The position numbers and the translations under genes are program-made. Positions 25,350-34,277 of a stretch of DNA of 64,000 bases are shown in pieces. Under the pieces are notes generated by a model. It did not search any database. It was not told the DNA's origin and saw only the letters and a program-made list of their open reading frames with translations. Numbering within the stretch: position 1 is the first letter of the stretch; each line of letters starts with the position of its first letter. Source of the DNA: Rhodopseudomonas palustris (lineage in GTDB: Bacteria > Pseudomonadota > Alphaproteobacteria > Rhizobiales > Xanthobacteraceae). The stretch is taken from positions 4,293,501 through 4,357,500 of the forward strand of contig NZ_CP041387.1 of NCBI RefSeq assembly GCF_007005445.1. Direction: 5' to 3'.

Positions 25350-26429
25350 GTGCCTACAGATTCAGCGCCGGCCGCCACGAGCTGGCTGCCCACCACCCTC
25401 CATGTCGTCGAGACCATCGCGATCGGCTGTGCCGGCGGTGCGCTGTTCTATTGGGCGCAGCTTCCGGGCGGCCTGATCACCGGCGCGATGATCGCGGTCG
25501 GCGCCGCCGGTCTGGCTGGCCGCAAGATGGGGCTGCCGCCGCCGCTGTCGCACATCGTGCTGATGGCGCTCGGCGTCTCGCTCGGTTCGGTGGTGTCGCC
25601 CGCCATGGTGCACAATCTCTCCTCCTATCCGGTGACGATCGGGCTGCTCGCGGTGGCGACGCTCTGCGCCACCTTCGGCAGCAGCATCTACCTGCAGCGG
25701 GTCCACGGCTGGGACCGGACCTCGGCGCTGCTCGCCGGCAGTCCCGGCGCGCTGTCTCAGATCATCATGCTGGCCACCGAGCGCAAAGCCGACGTGCCGG
25801 GGATCGCCGTCGTCCAGGTCATGAGGGTGATCATTCTGACCAGCGCGGTGCCGATGGTGCTGGCGCTGATCGGCATGGCCGGCCACGGCGCGCTGCCGTC
25901 GCGCGGACCCGAAGCGACCCCGCTGGTTCTGGCGATCCTGATCGCGGTCGCGGTCGGCGTCGCCTTCCTGTTGCGGCTGGTGAACTTCCCGGCGAGTTGG
26001 ATGTTCGGCGCGATGCTCGGCTCGTCGGTGCTGCACGGCACCGGCTGGGTCGAAGGCACCCTGCCGGAATGGGCCTATCTGGCAGCCCTGGTCGGGATCG
26101 GGACGCTGATCGGTGCGCGATTCGGCGCGATCAAGCCGCGCACCATCGTCAGCTATATCGGGGCGGCGCTCGGATCGTTCGCGGTCGCGATCGCAATTTC
26201 GGCGGTGTTCGTGGTCGCCATCATGCTGACCACGCCGGTCAAGTTGAACGACCTGGTGGTGGCGTTCTCGCCAGGCGCGATGGACGCGATGATGGCGCTG
26301 GCGCTGACCCTGCACATCGACCCGGTGTTCGTCGGCGCGCATCATCTGTCGCGCTTCATTTACGTCTCGATCGTGACGCCCGGGATCGTGCACTGGTTCG
26401 GGCGCAGTCCGGACGACGTCGACGACTGA
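25350..26429 (+). CDS. AbrB-family membrane protein
   Basis: A 359-residue polytopic protein of the AbrB/COG3180 family (often annotated as ammonia monooxygenase regulator). It shows the internal duplication typical of the family: PGGLITGAMIAVGAAGLAGRK...LSHIVLMALGVSLGSVVSP in the first half and FPASWMFGAMLGSSVLHGTG...GIGTLIGARFG in the second. GSPGALSQI and FSPGAMDAMMALALTL form the paired pore-like motifs. Function is unproven; it is likely a transporter. GTG 25350 is the only start close to the first helix. It is divergent from the secreted Cys-repeat protein. Confidence 0.85.
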   Translation: MPTDSAPAATSWLPTTLHVVETIAIGCAGGALFYWAQLPGGLITGAMIAVGAAGLAGRKMGLPPPLSHIVLMALGVSLGSVVSPAMVHNLSSYPVTIGLLAVATLCATFGSSIYLQRVHGWDRTSALLAGSPGALSQIIMLATERKADVPGIAVVQVMRVIILTSAVPMVLALIGMAGHGALPSRGPEATPLVLAILIAVAVGVAFLLRLVNFPASWMFGAMLGSSVLHGTGWVEGTLPEWAYLAALVGIGTLIGARFGAIKPRTIVSYIGAALGSFAVAIAISAVFVVAIMLTTPVKLNDLVVAFSPGAMDAMMALALTLHIDPVFVGAHHLSRFIYVSIVTPGIVHWFGRSPDDVDD

Positions 26430-26471
26430 CGATCAGCGCCGGCGCCGGGTTCAGCACAGCGACACGACCGC

Positions 26472-27203
26472 TCAGGGCGTAGCAAAGAATGCGTCGTTGC
26501 GGGTGCGCCAAGCTTGATCGGAGAGCCAGTTGTAGTCCTGATCGGGCATCAGCGGCACCTTCTGCATGACGTCCTTGGCTATTGGCAGGAAGAAGCTCAA
26601 TCGATCCTGCGTCACCTTGAGTGACTTGATCGGGACGACGATGCTGTCCTTGCCGGTGGTGAAGAAACCGCCCGACGCGACGATCGCGTAGTCCCGGCCG
26701 TCCTTGGTGCCGAACACGATGTTGCGGACCTCGCCGACGATCTTGTCGTCGGCGCTGCGGACTTCCGCCCCGATCATCTGATCAGTTCGCAATCCGGGCG
26801 TCAGCTGGTCGATCCGGACCAGCGGTTTGGCGCCCTTCTTGTCACGGCTGCCCAACGGCGCACCGTGTCGGACCTTCGGCTCGCGTGCGGCATTTTGAAT
26901 ATCGGCCTGCTCCTCGTCATTGTCGCCCAGCGATCCCATCGGCGGTCCGGCGATGAGTTCGCGAATATTGGCGAGGAGACGCTCGCAGTCTTCGTGGCGG
27001 CCATAGGACCGAAGCGTCAGGGCGGCGTCGCGCAGACTCCTCAGATCGCGGACCGACTGACTATTCGCCGGCCCCCGAAGTCGCGGATTGTTCTGGATTG
27101 CTTCCTCCAGCCGGGCATCCGCGAGTTCGCACTCGGCCAGCGCTTGCGTCATGCCGACGGCGCTGAACATCGCAGCCGCCATCATTATTCGTCCGATCGT
27201 CAT
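26472..27203 (-). CDS. Secreted PRC-barrel protein
   Basis: A 243-residue protein with an N-terminal signal peptide (MTIGRIMMAAAMFSAVGMTQALA). A helical segment containing two Cys (ECELADARLEEA...HEDCERLLANIREL) is followed by a C-terminal PRC-barrel fold beginning LRTDQMIGAEVRSADDKIVGEVRNIVFG and continuing DYAIVASGGFFTTGKDSIVVPIKSLKV. Such periplasmic PRC-barrel proteins are common in rhizobia and their role is unknown. It has the same orientation as the kinase/regulator pair but ends the unit, 87 bases after it. Confidence 0.8.
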   Translation of the reverse strand: MTIGRIMMAAAMFSAVGMTQALAECELADARLEEAIQNNPRLRGPANSQSVRDLRSLRDAALTLRSYGRHEDCERLLANIRELIAGPPMGSLGDNDEEQADIQNAAREPKVRHGAPLGSRDKKGAKPLVRIDQLTPGLRTDQMIGAEVRSADDKIVGEVRNIVFGTKDGRDYAIVASGGFFTTGKDSIVVPIKSLKVTQDRLSFFLPIAKDVMQKVPLMPDQDYNWLSDQAWRTRNDAFFATP

Positions 27204-27290
27204 GGAGAGCCGTTCTTTCTAGCCCGAGCTTCGGGCATGGCAGCGGAGGCTGCGCAGCGCGCGGCCGAGATCCGGCGAGGCGGCGGGGCG

Positions 27291-27731
27291 TCAAGTACCG
27301 CCGGTCAGCTCGCGAATGGCGTCGATGATCTGCGCCGGTTGACAGGGTTTGACGAAGAACCGCGCGTCCGGCGGGAGATCCCCATCCTGCAGCTTGAACT
27401 GTCCCGACGTCGCGATGATCCTGATCGGCGGCCACCGTTCCCGAACCGCGGCGGCGAGTTTCAGCCCGTTCATGGCGCCTGGCATATCGATGTCGGTGAA
27501 CATCAGCCGGATATCGGGATCGCGCTCGAGCGTGCGGATGCCTTCGTCCGCGCTGACCGCTTCCACGACGTCGAACCCCGCCTCGATCAACATCTCGACT
27601 ACGTCCATACGAATGAACGTTTCATCTTCGACGACGAGAATGCGGATTCTGGGTGGGCTAAAAGGCATCAAATGGGGACTCACAAGAATTGGCGGATGGC
27701 TCGGCCTCGGAAGTAAAGTGCGTTCGCGCAT
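27291..27731 (-). CDS. Single-domain response regulator
   Basis: A 146-residue receiver-only protein. An acidic pair Glu35-Asp36 in ILVVEDETF, the phosphoacceptor Asp80 in LMFTDIDMPG, a switch residue in IIATSG and Lys128 in FFVKPCQPA are all present. No output domain follows. The first 25 residues are a non-conserved extension; ATG 27731 has GAGGA 8 bases upstream, while ATG 27668 would give the bare domain. It lies 10 bases downstream of the histidine kinase, so the two form a cognate pair. With no DNA-binding domain it probably works by phosphorelay or protein contact. Confidence 0.88.
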   Translation of the reverse strand: MRERTLLPRPSHPPILVSPHLMPFSPPRIRILVVEDETFIRMDVVEMLIEAGFDVVEAVSADEGIRTLERDPDIRLMFTDIDMPGAMNGLKLAAAVRERWPPIRIIATSGQFKLQDGDLPPDARFFVKPCQPAQIIDAIRELTGGT

Positions 27732-27741
27732 CACGTGTTCC

Positions 27742-28947
27742 TCACGGCGGGTCGAGTGGAAATTTGATTGTGAAGAGCGCACCCTGGGGGATGTTCTTCG
27801 AGATCGTGAGTTCGCCCATCAATTGCCGCACCAGGCCGATGATGACCCGGAAGCCGAGGCTCTTGCGCGGCTGATTGATGTCGAATCCGTCGGGCAGACC
27901 GGCGCCTTCATCGGAAATCTCGACGAGCAGGTGGCCGTTGATCTCGCGGGCGTCCATCCGGATCACTCCCGGCCCGTCGACATAGGCATATTTGACGGCG
28001 TTCGTGACCAGCTCGTTGACCAGCAGACCCAGTGGAATCGCCTTGTCGGCGGACAGGATGATCGGGTCGGACCGGGATTGAAGCGTATGTTCCGGCGCTG
28101 AATTCTGCAGATTCTTGCAAAGATGGCCGACGAAATCGGATAGATCGACGAAGCCGACCTTGCTGCCCCGCCAGAGATGATCGTGCACCTCCGCGATCGA
28201 GGCGACGCGCATGGCTGCATTTTCCAGCGCGCTTTTGACGTCGGCCGAGTCCGAGCTGCGGGCCTGGACGCGGAGCAGGCCGACCACCGACGTCAGGCTG
28301 TTCTTTACCCGATGGCTCATCTCGCGCGTCAGCAAAGCCTCGTGGTCGAGCGCGGCCTGAAGCTTGGCATCGGCATGCTGGCGTTCGATGGCAATGCCGA
28401 GCAGACCGGCGAAGCCGGCGAGAAAATCTGCATCGGCATCGTCGAACTGCCCCGGATCGGGACTGTCGGCCTCGAGAATCCCGAACGGCGTGTTGCCCTC
28501 GCCGCCCCGTCGGATCAGCACGTTGATGGCACGCCGGATGCCGTGGTCGGCCAAAAGTTTCGGCGTCCGGAAACGCGTCTCTTTCTGCAGATGATTGGAA
28601 ATAACCGACTGCCCTGTCTGGAACGCGTAGCCGGCGGGCGACTCGATGTCGGCGCCGAGCGACACGTGATCTATCGTGCCGGCGGGCCAGCCGATCCCGG
28701 CACGCACCACCAGACGCTTTCCGCCCGGATCGTATTCAAGAACCTTTGCGTAGGCGCATCCCAGGCCACGCGCGCTGAGATTGGCCGCCTGCTGCAGAAT
28801 CTGCTGAAAATCGCGCGTCTGAAGCGCGGCCGTTCCGAATTCGCGCAAGAGAGCTTGCTGACGCCGACGGTAGGGAAGTTCGTCTTGGAGATAATCGTGC
28901 GAGATATCGGAGGCTGTCGGATAAACCGGCCTCTGTTCGGTAGGCAT
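27742..28947 (-). CDS. GAF-domain sensor histidine kinase (HisKA_2/HWE-like)
   Basis: A 401-residue soluble kinase. The GAF domain spans about residues 35-190 (FQQILQQAANLSARGLGCAYAKVLEYDPGG...GHLQKETRF-like region...PFGILEADS...FLAGFAGLLGIAIERQ). The HisKA_2 dimerisation segment has the phosphoacceptor His212 in REMSHRVKNSLTSVVGLL, and the ATPase domain has LVNELVTNAVKYAY, EISDEGAGLPDGF and SLGFRVIIGLVRQLMGEL. No membrane helix is present, so it senses a cytoplasmic signal. It is followed by the receiver gene. Confidence 0.9.
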   Translation of the reverse strand: MPTEQRPVYPTASDISHDYLQDELPYRRRQQALLREFGTAALQTRDFQQILQQAANLSARGLGCAYAKVLEYDPGGKRLVVRAGIGWPAGTIDHVSLGADIESPAGYAFQTGQSVISNHLQKETRFRTPKLLADHGIRRAINVLIRRGGEGNTPFGILEADSPDPGQFDDADADFLAGFAGLLGIAIERQHADAKLQAALDHEALLTREMSHRVKNSLTSVVGLLRVQARSSDSADVKSALENAAMRVASIAEVHDHLWRGSKVGFVDLSDFVGHLCKNLQNSAPEHTLQSRSDPIILSADKAIPLGLLVNELVTNAVKYAYVDGPGVIRMDAREINGHLLVEISDEGAGLPDGFDINQPRKSLGFRVIIGLVRQLMGELTISKNIPQGALFTIKFPLDPP

Positions 28948-29112
28948 GTAGCTGTCGATTCTGGAGCGGTCACGGGGCGCAAGTTGTCAGCCATACACGA
29001 AAGCTGTGATGAGCTTTCGTACCAACCGCCTGAGTGACGACACCTGACAACGCGCCGGATGGAGTTTGGTTCCCCGAGCGCTAGCGGGGTTTGGCGCTCG
29101 CGTGCGGCCTGC

Positions 29113-29658
29113 TCAGCGACGGATCCGCGCGAGGCCCCAGCCGCAGAGTCCGGCGAGCGCCAGGGACATCAGCACGTTGTAGCCGGCGAAGGACAGGCCG
29201 AGGAACCGCCACTGCACCTCGTCACAGCGCACCACCTTGACCGTGTCGAGCTGGGCCAGCAGGCCGCCGGCTTTGCTGAGGTCGAGGATCGGCCCCGAAC
29301 AATCCGACGGCCCCGCCCAGAATTGCCATTCCACGCCGGCGTGATAGGCGGCCAGCCCGGCATTGCCGAACGCCATCAACCCCAGCACCGCCAGCCCCGA
29401 CGCCAGCAGCCAGACCGGCGCACCGCGCCAAGCGGCGAACGCCACCAGAAGGCCGATCGGGATGTCGAGATAATAGGCGTAGCGCTGCTCCAGACAGAGT
29501 TTGCACGGCGCCATTTCCAGCACAAGCTGGGCGAACCAGCCGGCGGCAAGCGCGACGAGCGCGACGACGACCACCGTCAACGCCACGCCTCCGGCGATCC
29601 GCGCCGGACGGCCCGGCTCGGAAGCGATGCCTCGATGGTTGATCGGATCGGCGGTCAC
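29113..29658 (-). CDS. dsbB: DsbB-family disulfide bond formation protein
   Basis: A 181-residue inner-membrane protein with four predicted helices. The first periplasmic redox pair is CKLC in MAPCKLCLEQRYAYY, and the second pair lies in the other periplasmic loop (Cys in PSDCSG and Cys in VVRCDEVQW). DsbB passes electrons from DsbA to quinone. GTG 29658 is chosen because GGAG lies about 7 bases upstream; an ATG at 29718 would add 20 basic residues. No dsbA is adjacent. Confidence 0.85.
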   Translation of the reverse strand: MTADPINHRGIASEPGRPARIAGGVALTVVVVALVALAAGWFAQLVLEMAPCKLCLEQRYAYYLDIPIGLLVAFAAWRGAPVWLLASGLAVLGLMAFGNAGLAAYHAGVEWQFWAGPSDCSGPILDLSKAGGLLAQLDTVKVVRCDEVQWRFLGLSFAGYNVLMSLALAGLCGWGLARIRR

Positions 29659-29760
29659 GTCGGTCTCCAGGATGCGGCGGGGTCGTATCGCGCGGCCGAG
29701 GCGCTGTCGAGACGCCATCCGATCAAACAGTGGTGTGGCGGCATCGCGCCCGGTGTCGGG

Positions 29761-29788
29761 TTGACCCCGATTCCCGGGGCGCTATAGT
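29761..29788 (+). promoter_or_regulatory. Sigma-70-type promoter of the tRNA-Leu gene
   Basis: TTGACC (29761-29766) and TATAGT (29783-29788) are separated by 16 bases. The predicted start lies about 30 bases before the mature tRNA 5' end. Confidence 0.65.
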
Positions 29789-29825
29789 CCGCGCGCTTCG
29801 CGGCCGGAACACCAAAGCCGCGCGG

Positions 29826-29910
29826 GCCCCTGTGGCGGAACTGGTAGACGCGCTCGACTCAAAATCGAGTTCCGCAAGGAGTGCTGGTTCGATCCCGGCC
29901 AGGGGCACCA
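29826..29910 (+). tRNA. tRNA-Leu (anticodon CAA)
   Basis: Class II tRNA of 85 bases including an encoded CCA. The acceptor stem GCCCCTG pairs with CAGGGGC. The anticodon stem CTCGA/TCGAG encloses the loop CTCAAAA, giving anticodon CAA, which reads UUG. A long variable arm is present, and the T arm contains GGTTCGATCC. It stands alone, with no neighbouring tRNA or integrase gene. Confidence 0.95.
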
Positions 29911-30090
29911 ATTTGGCGGCGCGGCCCGCGCGCGGCGCAACCTGCGCTGCAGCATCCGGCGTGCGACGCACCATGCAACTTCCGCTGATCGGACTTATTC
30001 GCGAGTGACACTCGGCGGCGGTTCCGTTATTGAATCAGCTTAGTAGTTAAACGAAGTCGATCGGGAGAATCAGGAAGGGGGCTGGCGGTC

Positions 30091-31215
30091 TTGCGGCTGG
30101 ACAACGGCATTCAGGATCATCGCGACGTTCGAGGGCTGCTCGACCACCACGAGTACAGTGCCGAATTCAGCAGATTGCTGTGCGTCGCGCAGAGCGACGG
30201 CGTCACCTTTTCCGAATGTGTAGCGGCGGCGGGTCGGATCCGCTCCAGCGGCGGGCCTGGCTGGCGGCGCACTTGGGACGACCTGGCACGATCGCACCTG
30301 CACCGCGCCGAGCAGGCGCGCCGATCCGGCAATCACGCCAAGGCTCAGAAGAGCTGGCTGCACGCGGCGAACTACTTCATGGCCGCGGCGATCGAAAGCT
30401 GTCCCGACGGCGCAGAGCCGACGCTGGGTTTTCTGGCGCGCACCTGCCTTCACCACTATCTGGAGAATCTGGACCCGCGGGGCGAGAGGGTCACGATCCC
30501 GTGGCTCGAGCATCGTTCGCTCGAAGGGGTCTACCTGCCGATCGCGGCGCGCGGCGGCGTCCCAGCGCCGGTGGTGGTGTGCATTGCCGAAACCCGGCGT
30601 ACCAAGGAGGAGCTTCTCTCGCTGGTGCTGCGCTCCGCCCGCGAGCGCGGAATGGCCCTGCTGTGCGTCGGCTTGCCCGGCTCGGGCGACGATCAGTCGC
30701 TGGGCCGAATCCGGGCGGAGACGGGAATCGCCGCGATCCTCGACTACTTGATCGACACCCGCGGCGTCGATCCGGCGCGGATCGCCGTCATTGGTGACGG
30801 CAGCCCGTCCTCGGTGGTCGCCTGCGGCGTTGCGCTCGACGGCCGGGCCGCAGCCGCCGTCTGTGATGGCGGGCTGTGGGATCTTTGGGAAGCGCGGCAG
30901 ACCGGCGCTCGTGGCGCCGCGCTCGGTATGATGCACGGTTGTGCCCGCGCGCCGGCGGTCGCCTGTCCGCTGCTGGTGCCGCTGCTGGCGGGCGACGGCA
31001 TCGAGCCGGCCCACGCCCGCGACCTGTTGGCCGAGCACCATCCGGGCAACCGGGACATTCTGCTGAAGGTGTTCGGCGAAAACGGCAACGCGCCCTGGAG
31101 CGTCGGCGGCTACGACCCGATCCTGGTGGCGGACTTCGTGTTCGACTGGCTCGCCGGGCGCCTCGCGGCCGACTGCGCGGAAGCCGGCATTCGCCGCCTC
31201 GGCTCGCGGCTATAG
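30091..31215 (+). CDS. Alpha/beta-hydrolase-like protein with a degenerate nucleophile elbow
   Basis: A 374-residue protein. A helical N-terminal region (SHLHRAEQARRSGNHAKAQKSWLHAANYFMAAA) precedes an alpha/beta-hydrolase-like core reminiscent of FrsA-type esterases: GVYLPIAARGGVPAPVVVCIAE, GMALLCVGLPGSGDD, IAAILDYLIDTRGVDPARIAVIG. The usual GxSxG is replaced by GDGSP, so the nucleophile position holds Gly. It therefore may be catalytically dead or use another residue. TTG 30091 is the start, with AGGAAGGGG upstream. It ends overlapping the convergent MarR gene by six bases. Confidence 0.7.
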   Translation: MRLDNGIQDHRDVRGLLDHHEYSAEFSRLLCVAQSDGVTFSECVAAAGRIRSSGGPGWRRTWDDLARSHLHRAEQARRSGNHAKAQKSWLHAANYFMAAAIESCPDGAEPTLGFLARTCLHHYLENLDPRGERVTIPWLEHRSLEGVYLPIAARGGVPAPVVVCIAETRRTKEELLSLVLRSARERGMALLCVGLPGSGDDQSLGRIRAETGIAAILDYLIDTRGVDPARIAVIGDGSPSSVVACGVALDGRAAAAVCDGGLWDLWEARQTGARGAALGMMHGCARAPAVACPLLVPLLAGDGIEPAHARDLLAEHHPGNRDILLKVFGENGNAPWSVGGYDPILVADFVFDWLAGRLAADCAEAGIRRLGSRL

Positions 31216-31722
31216 GCCGCTGGCGAGCTTGACGGTCGCCTTTTCGAGCCGCGCCTTCAGATCGGCAAGCTGCGAAGTCAAACGCTCGAGACCGTCGCCG
31301 CCGATCTGTTCGTAGATGAAGCTGTTCAGATCCCGCTCATCGTGCGCCAGGCCTGCGATCTGCTTGTAGGCCTTGTCGGACAGCGAGAGCTTCACCACCC
31401 GTGCGTCGTGGTCGTCGACCTGCCGTCGGATCAGCCCCTTCTTCTCCAGTAGCTTCGACTGCGTGGTGATGAACGAGGGATCGACGTGAACCGCCTTGGC
31501 GACGTGCCGAACCGAGACGCCGTCACCCTGCTCGAGATCCATCACCGCCATCAACAGCGCGAACTGCGGTCCGCTGATGCCCATCGCCTTCGCCCTGAAC
31601 TGCCTGATGTCGTCCAGAAAGACCGCAACGCTGGCCACAGTCGCCGCGAACCGCCTGGCGATATCGGGATCGATCGCCAAATTCCGCGACGTGCGGCTTT
31701 CGGCTTTGCTCTTCGTCTGCAT
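31210..31722 (-). CDS. MarR-family transcriptional regulator
   Basis: A 170-residue regulator. An N-terminal helix (IARRFAATVASVAVFLDDIRQFRAKAMGISGPQFALLMAVMDLE) is followed by the winged helix VSVRHVAKAVHVDPSFITTQSKLLEKKGLIRRQVDDHDARVVKLSLSDKAYKQI and a C-terminal dimerisation helix. ATG 31722 (MQTKSK) is preferred over an upstream Met at 31743. The target is unknown; more than 800 bases separate it from the porin gene upstream. Confidence 0.88.
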   Translation of the reverse strand: MQTKSKAESRTSRNLAIDPDIARRFAATVASVAVFLDDIRQFRAKAMGISGPQFALLMAVMDLEQGDGVSVRHVAKAVHVDPSFITTQSKLLEKKGLIRRQVDDHDARVVKLSLSDKAYKQIAGLAHDERDLNSFIYEQIGGDGLERLTSQLADLKARLEKATVKLASGL

Positions 31723-32554
31723 TGTTCGGTACGCATCCCGCACGAGCGCCGCTGCTCGTGCATAGCTGTTCGTGCAACCAGTGCGCCAGTGTACACCGAT
31801 TGCTCAATCGATCATATACATCCCGGCGTGTCGCGCGCTCCGGAGCGGCCAGTCTCCGGCCCGGCGACACCCGACATATCCAGACATATAGAGCGTTTTC
31901 GAGCCTCTTGGACACATTGTCTGATGAAGAAACGTGTCCAAAACACGGACCAGCTCCGGAGTTCGGCTGTCGCCGGGCCGGCCACGTCATCCTGGACCAG
32001 CAGGGCTTCGAAAGAACCGGAGGCCGCGCTGTAATTCTCTGTTTCGGCTTGCCTTCTTCATGCGAGCCGACATCAGCTTCGCTCGAAGCGCCGGCCCCGA
32101 ATCCGCGCGCCGGCCGTAAAAAACCCATAGTTCGGCCATGAGCCGCGAAACGCCCGGGCCGTCGGGCCAAAACGGCAGAAGCCCCGCCCGGCCCGGTGCC
32201 CCAGCTCAGGCTCGGGGCATCGCCGCGGCGTGCGCACGTGCGGCGCGTCGGCACACCGCTGGGCTTCCCATGCAACACCCGACGATCTGGAATTCCTCTC
32301 GAATTGTGCGCTGCCATGAACTTGTTGCACAAATGCAACGTAGGACGGCAATCATATTGCTGAGTAGATAAATGAATTTGCTAACGTGATGAAATCAACC
32401 ATGATCCGCGGCAGACGGGGTGGGGCAACACAAGTCGTCCCGTCGAGAGGTCTGTCGCGCCGCGGCGCCGGCGAACTTCGCGTCACAGGGCCACCTCGGG
32501 CAAACGCCCCGCAGGAACCGGCTCCATCCACTTTGTTGACCTTGGAGGGTTGCA
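31723..32554. other. 832-base non-coding region between MarR and porin genes
   Basis: No credible coding sequence was found; open frames here lack family motifs and ribosome-binding sites. The stretch around 31888-31955 (agagcgttttcgagcc, then atgaagaaacgtgtcc) resembles a degenerate copy of a dispersed Rhizobiales intergenic repeat and contains the dyad TTGGACAC ... GTGTCCAA. The last 230 bases before the porin are relatively AT-rich and hold a perfect palindrome at 32324-32339. Confidence 0.5.
32324..32339. promoter_or_regulatory. Candidate operator upstream of the porin gene
   Basis: Perfect inverted repeat GTTGCA-CAAA-TGCAAC about 215 bases before the porin ATG, at the start of an AT-rich stretch likely to contain the promoter. 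The binding protein is unknown. Confidence 0.4.
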
Positions 32555-34006
32555 ATGAACATCATCAAGCAACTGGCACTGGGAACGGCTGCGGCGGTGA
32601 TCGCCGTCGGCGGCGCCCAGGCCGCTGACCTGCCGTTGAAGGCGAAAGCCGTCGAATACGTGAAGGTCTGCTCGATCTACGGCGCCGGCTTCTACTACAT
32701 CCCGGGCACCGACACCTGCATCAAGCTCGGCGGCTATCTGCGCGCCGACGTGACGATCGGTGGCGGCGGCGGCTATAACATGCCGGCGTGGAACGGCAAT
32801 TCCGGCCAGAAGAACCGGCTTACCAACGACTACATCTTCCGGTCTCGCCAGGACATCAACATCGATACCCGCACCGCGACCGAGTACGGCGTGGTCCGCA
32901 CCTTCTTCGATGCGACCTTCAACTGGACCACCGGCAGCGATACGATCGCCAACGGTTCGCTCGGCGTGTACTACGCGTTCATCCAGTTCGCCGGCTTCAC
33001 CTTCGGTAAGGCGGTGTCGCAGTTCGATACGCCGTGGACCGGCTATCCGGGCAACAACACCTCGTTCCTGCTCGGCGGCTACGACGACGTCACCGGCATC
33101 AACCAGGTTTCGTACACCGCGGAATTCGGCAACGGCGTGTCGGCCTCGATCTCGCTGGAAGATCAGTCGTCCTACCTGCAGTCGGCGCTGTACAACACCT
33201 CCGGCGCCTCGACCTTCCTGGCCTACGGCACCAACTCCTACGCCGGCACCTCGATCCCCGACATCGTCGGCAAGATCCGCGTCGATCAGGCCTGGGGTCT
33301 GTTCCAGGTTTCGGCCGCCGCGCATCAGGTTCGCGCCAGCTACTACAACCAGGCTCTCGAGACCTCGGGTCATCCGAGCGACACTTGGGGCTACGCGGTC
33401 CAGGGCGCTCTGTCGCTCAAGAACCTGCCGACCGGCCCCGGCGACAGCATCAACATCACGGCGACCTACTCGAACGGCGCGACTCGTTACGTGCTCGGCG
33501 GCGTGAGCCCGAACTCGTTCGGAATCTACGGCAACAACTCGGTGCCGGGCACCTACCAGAGCGTCGCGTTCGGCGTTGCGGCCGACGGCGTGTTCGCCGG
33601 CACCAACAACCTGAACGGCACCGGCATCGAGAAGACCTCTGCGTGGGGCGTCCGTGGTGCGTTCAACCACAACTGGAACCCGAACTGGTCGACCTCGCTG
33701 TTCGGCGCCTACACCAAGCTCGACTACAACGGCACTGCGACCGCTCTGATCTGCACAGGTCTCGGCGCCAATGTGGCCGGCTTCACCTGCAACCCGGACT
33801 TCGCGATCGCGCAGGTCGGTACCGTCACCCGATGGACTCCGGTCAAGGGTCTGACCCTGTCGGGCGAAGTGATGTACACCTATCTCGATCAGGCGTCCTC
33901 GGGCATCCTGCCGCTGACCGCCGCCGGAACCAAGCCGGCCGCGTTCTACGAGTTCAAGGACCAGGGCGTCTGGAGCGGCAACCTCCGCGTTCAGCGCAAC
34001 TTCTGA
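32555..34006 (+). CDS. Alphaproteobacterial outer-membrane porin (porin_2 family)
   Basis: A 483-residue porin. The signal peptide MNIIKQLALGTAAAVIAVGG-AQA is cleaved before ADLPLKAK. The mature protein starts with the family hallmark VEYVKVCSIYGAGFYYIPGTDTCIKLGGYLRADVTIGG, where two Cys bracket a short loop. Alternating amphipathic strands follow, with RSRQDINIDTRTATEYGVVRTFFDATF, and the C-terminus LRVQRNF ends in Phe as required for outer-membrane assembly. GGAGG 10 bases before the ATG is strong. It is followed by a strong terminator, so it is monocistronic. Codon use is strongly biased toward C-ending codons, as in highly expressed genes. Confidence 0.95.
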   Translation: MNIIKQLALGTAAAVIAVGGAQAADLPLKAKAVEYVKVCSIYGAGFYYIPGTDTCIKLGGYLRADVTIGGGGGYNMPAWNGNSGQKNRLTNDYIFRSRQDINIDTRTATEYGVVRTFFDATFNWTTGSDTIANGSLGVYYAFIQFAGFTFGKAVSQFDTPWTGYPGNNTSFLLGGYDDVTGINQVSYTAEFGNGVSASISLEDQSSYLQSALYNTSGASTFLAYGTNSYAGTSIPDIVGKIRVDQAWGLFQVSAAAHQVRASYYNQALETSGHPSDTWGYAVQGALSLKNLPTGPGDSINITATYSNGATRYVLGGVSPNSFGIYGNNSVPGTYQSVAFGVAADGVFAGTNNLNGTGIEKTSAWGVRGAFNHNWNPNWSTSLFGAYTKLDYNGTATALICTGLGANVAGFTCNPDFAIAQVGTVTRWTPVKGLTLSGEVMYTYLDQASSGILPLTAAGTKPAAFYEFKDQGVWSGNLRVQRNF

Positions 34007-34034
34007 TCCTCGCTTCGTAAGCGAGTATCTGATC

Positions 34035-34062
34035 AACCCCGGCGGGCAACCGCCGGGGTTTT
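34035..34062 (+). terminator. Rho-independent terminator of the porin gene
   Basis: Stem AACCCCGGCGG / CCGCCGGGGTT with a four-base GCAA loop followed by TTTTC, 29 bases after the porin stop. Confidence 0.85.
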
Positions 34063-34243
34063 CATTTCGGAGTGCTGGTTGAGGGCGCAACGGACTGACG
34101 GATCCGCGGCTCCGACCGAACGATGCAGCAGATCGCATGCCTCACATGGTAACAATCGGCATCGCCCGAAACTGCGGCAGCAGCGGAGCTGCGCGGCCTC
34201 GGATTCGCGATCGTCGCACCCAATTCACTGAGTAAATTACCTG

Positions 34244-34271
34244 TTGTAGTCAGGAAAAATTCTCATATACT
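34244..34271 (+). promoter_or_regulatory. Sigma-70-type promoter of an orphan transcript
   Basis: TTGTAG (34244-34249) and TATACT (34266-34271) with 16-base spacing, in the region between the porin terminator and the CoA-transferase gene. The predicted start is near 34278. It reads into the hairpin series ending at 34386. Confidence 0.5.
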
Positions 34272-34277
34272 TCCGTT

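Noticed and set aside
29826..29910. tRNA-Leu as an integration site for a genomic island
   Set aside because: No integrase, no direct repeat of the tRNA 3' end and no shift in composition were seen on either side.
31523..32338. Minus-strand open frame upstream of the MarR gene
   Set aside because: It overlaps marR in another frame, has low-complexity Arg/Gly/Pro composition and no ribosome-binding site, so the region is treated as non-coding.
32483..34138. 551-codon minus-strand open frame opposite the porin gene
   Set aside because: It is a shadow of the strongly codon-biased porin; the porin has signal peptide, family motifs, ribosome-binding site and terminator.
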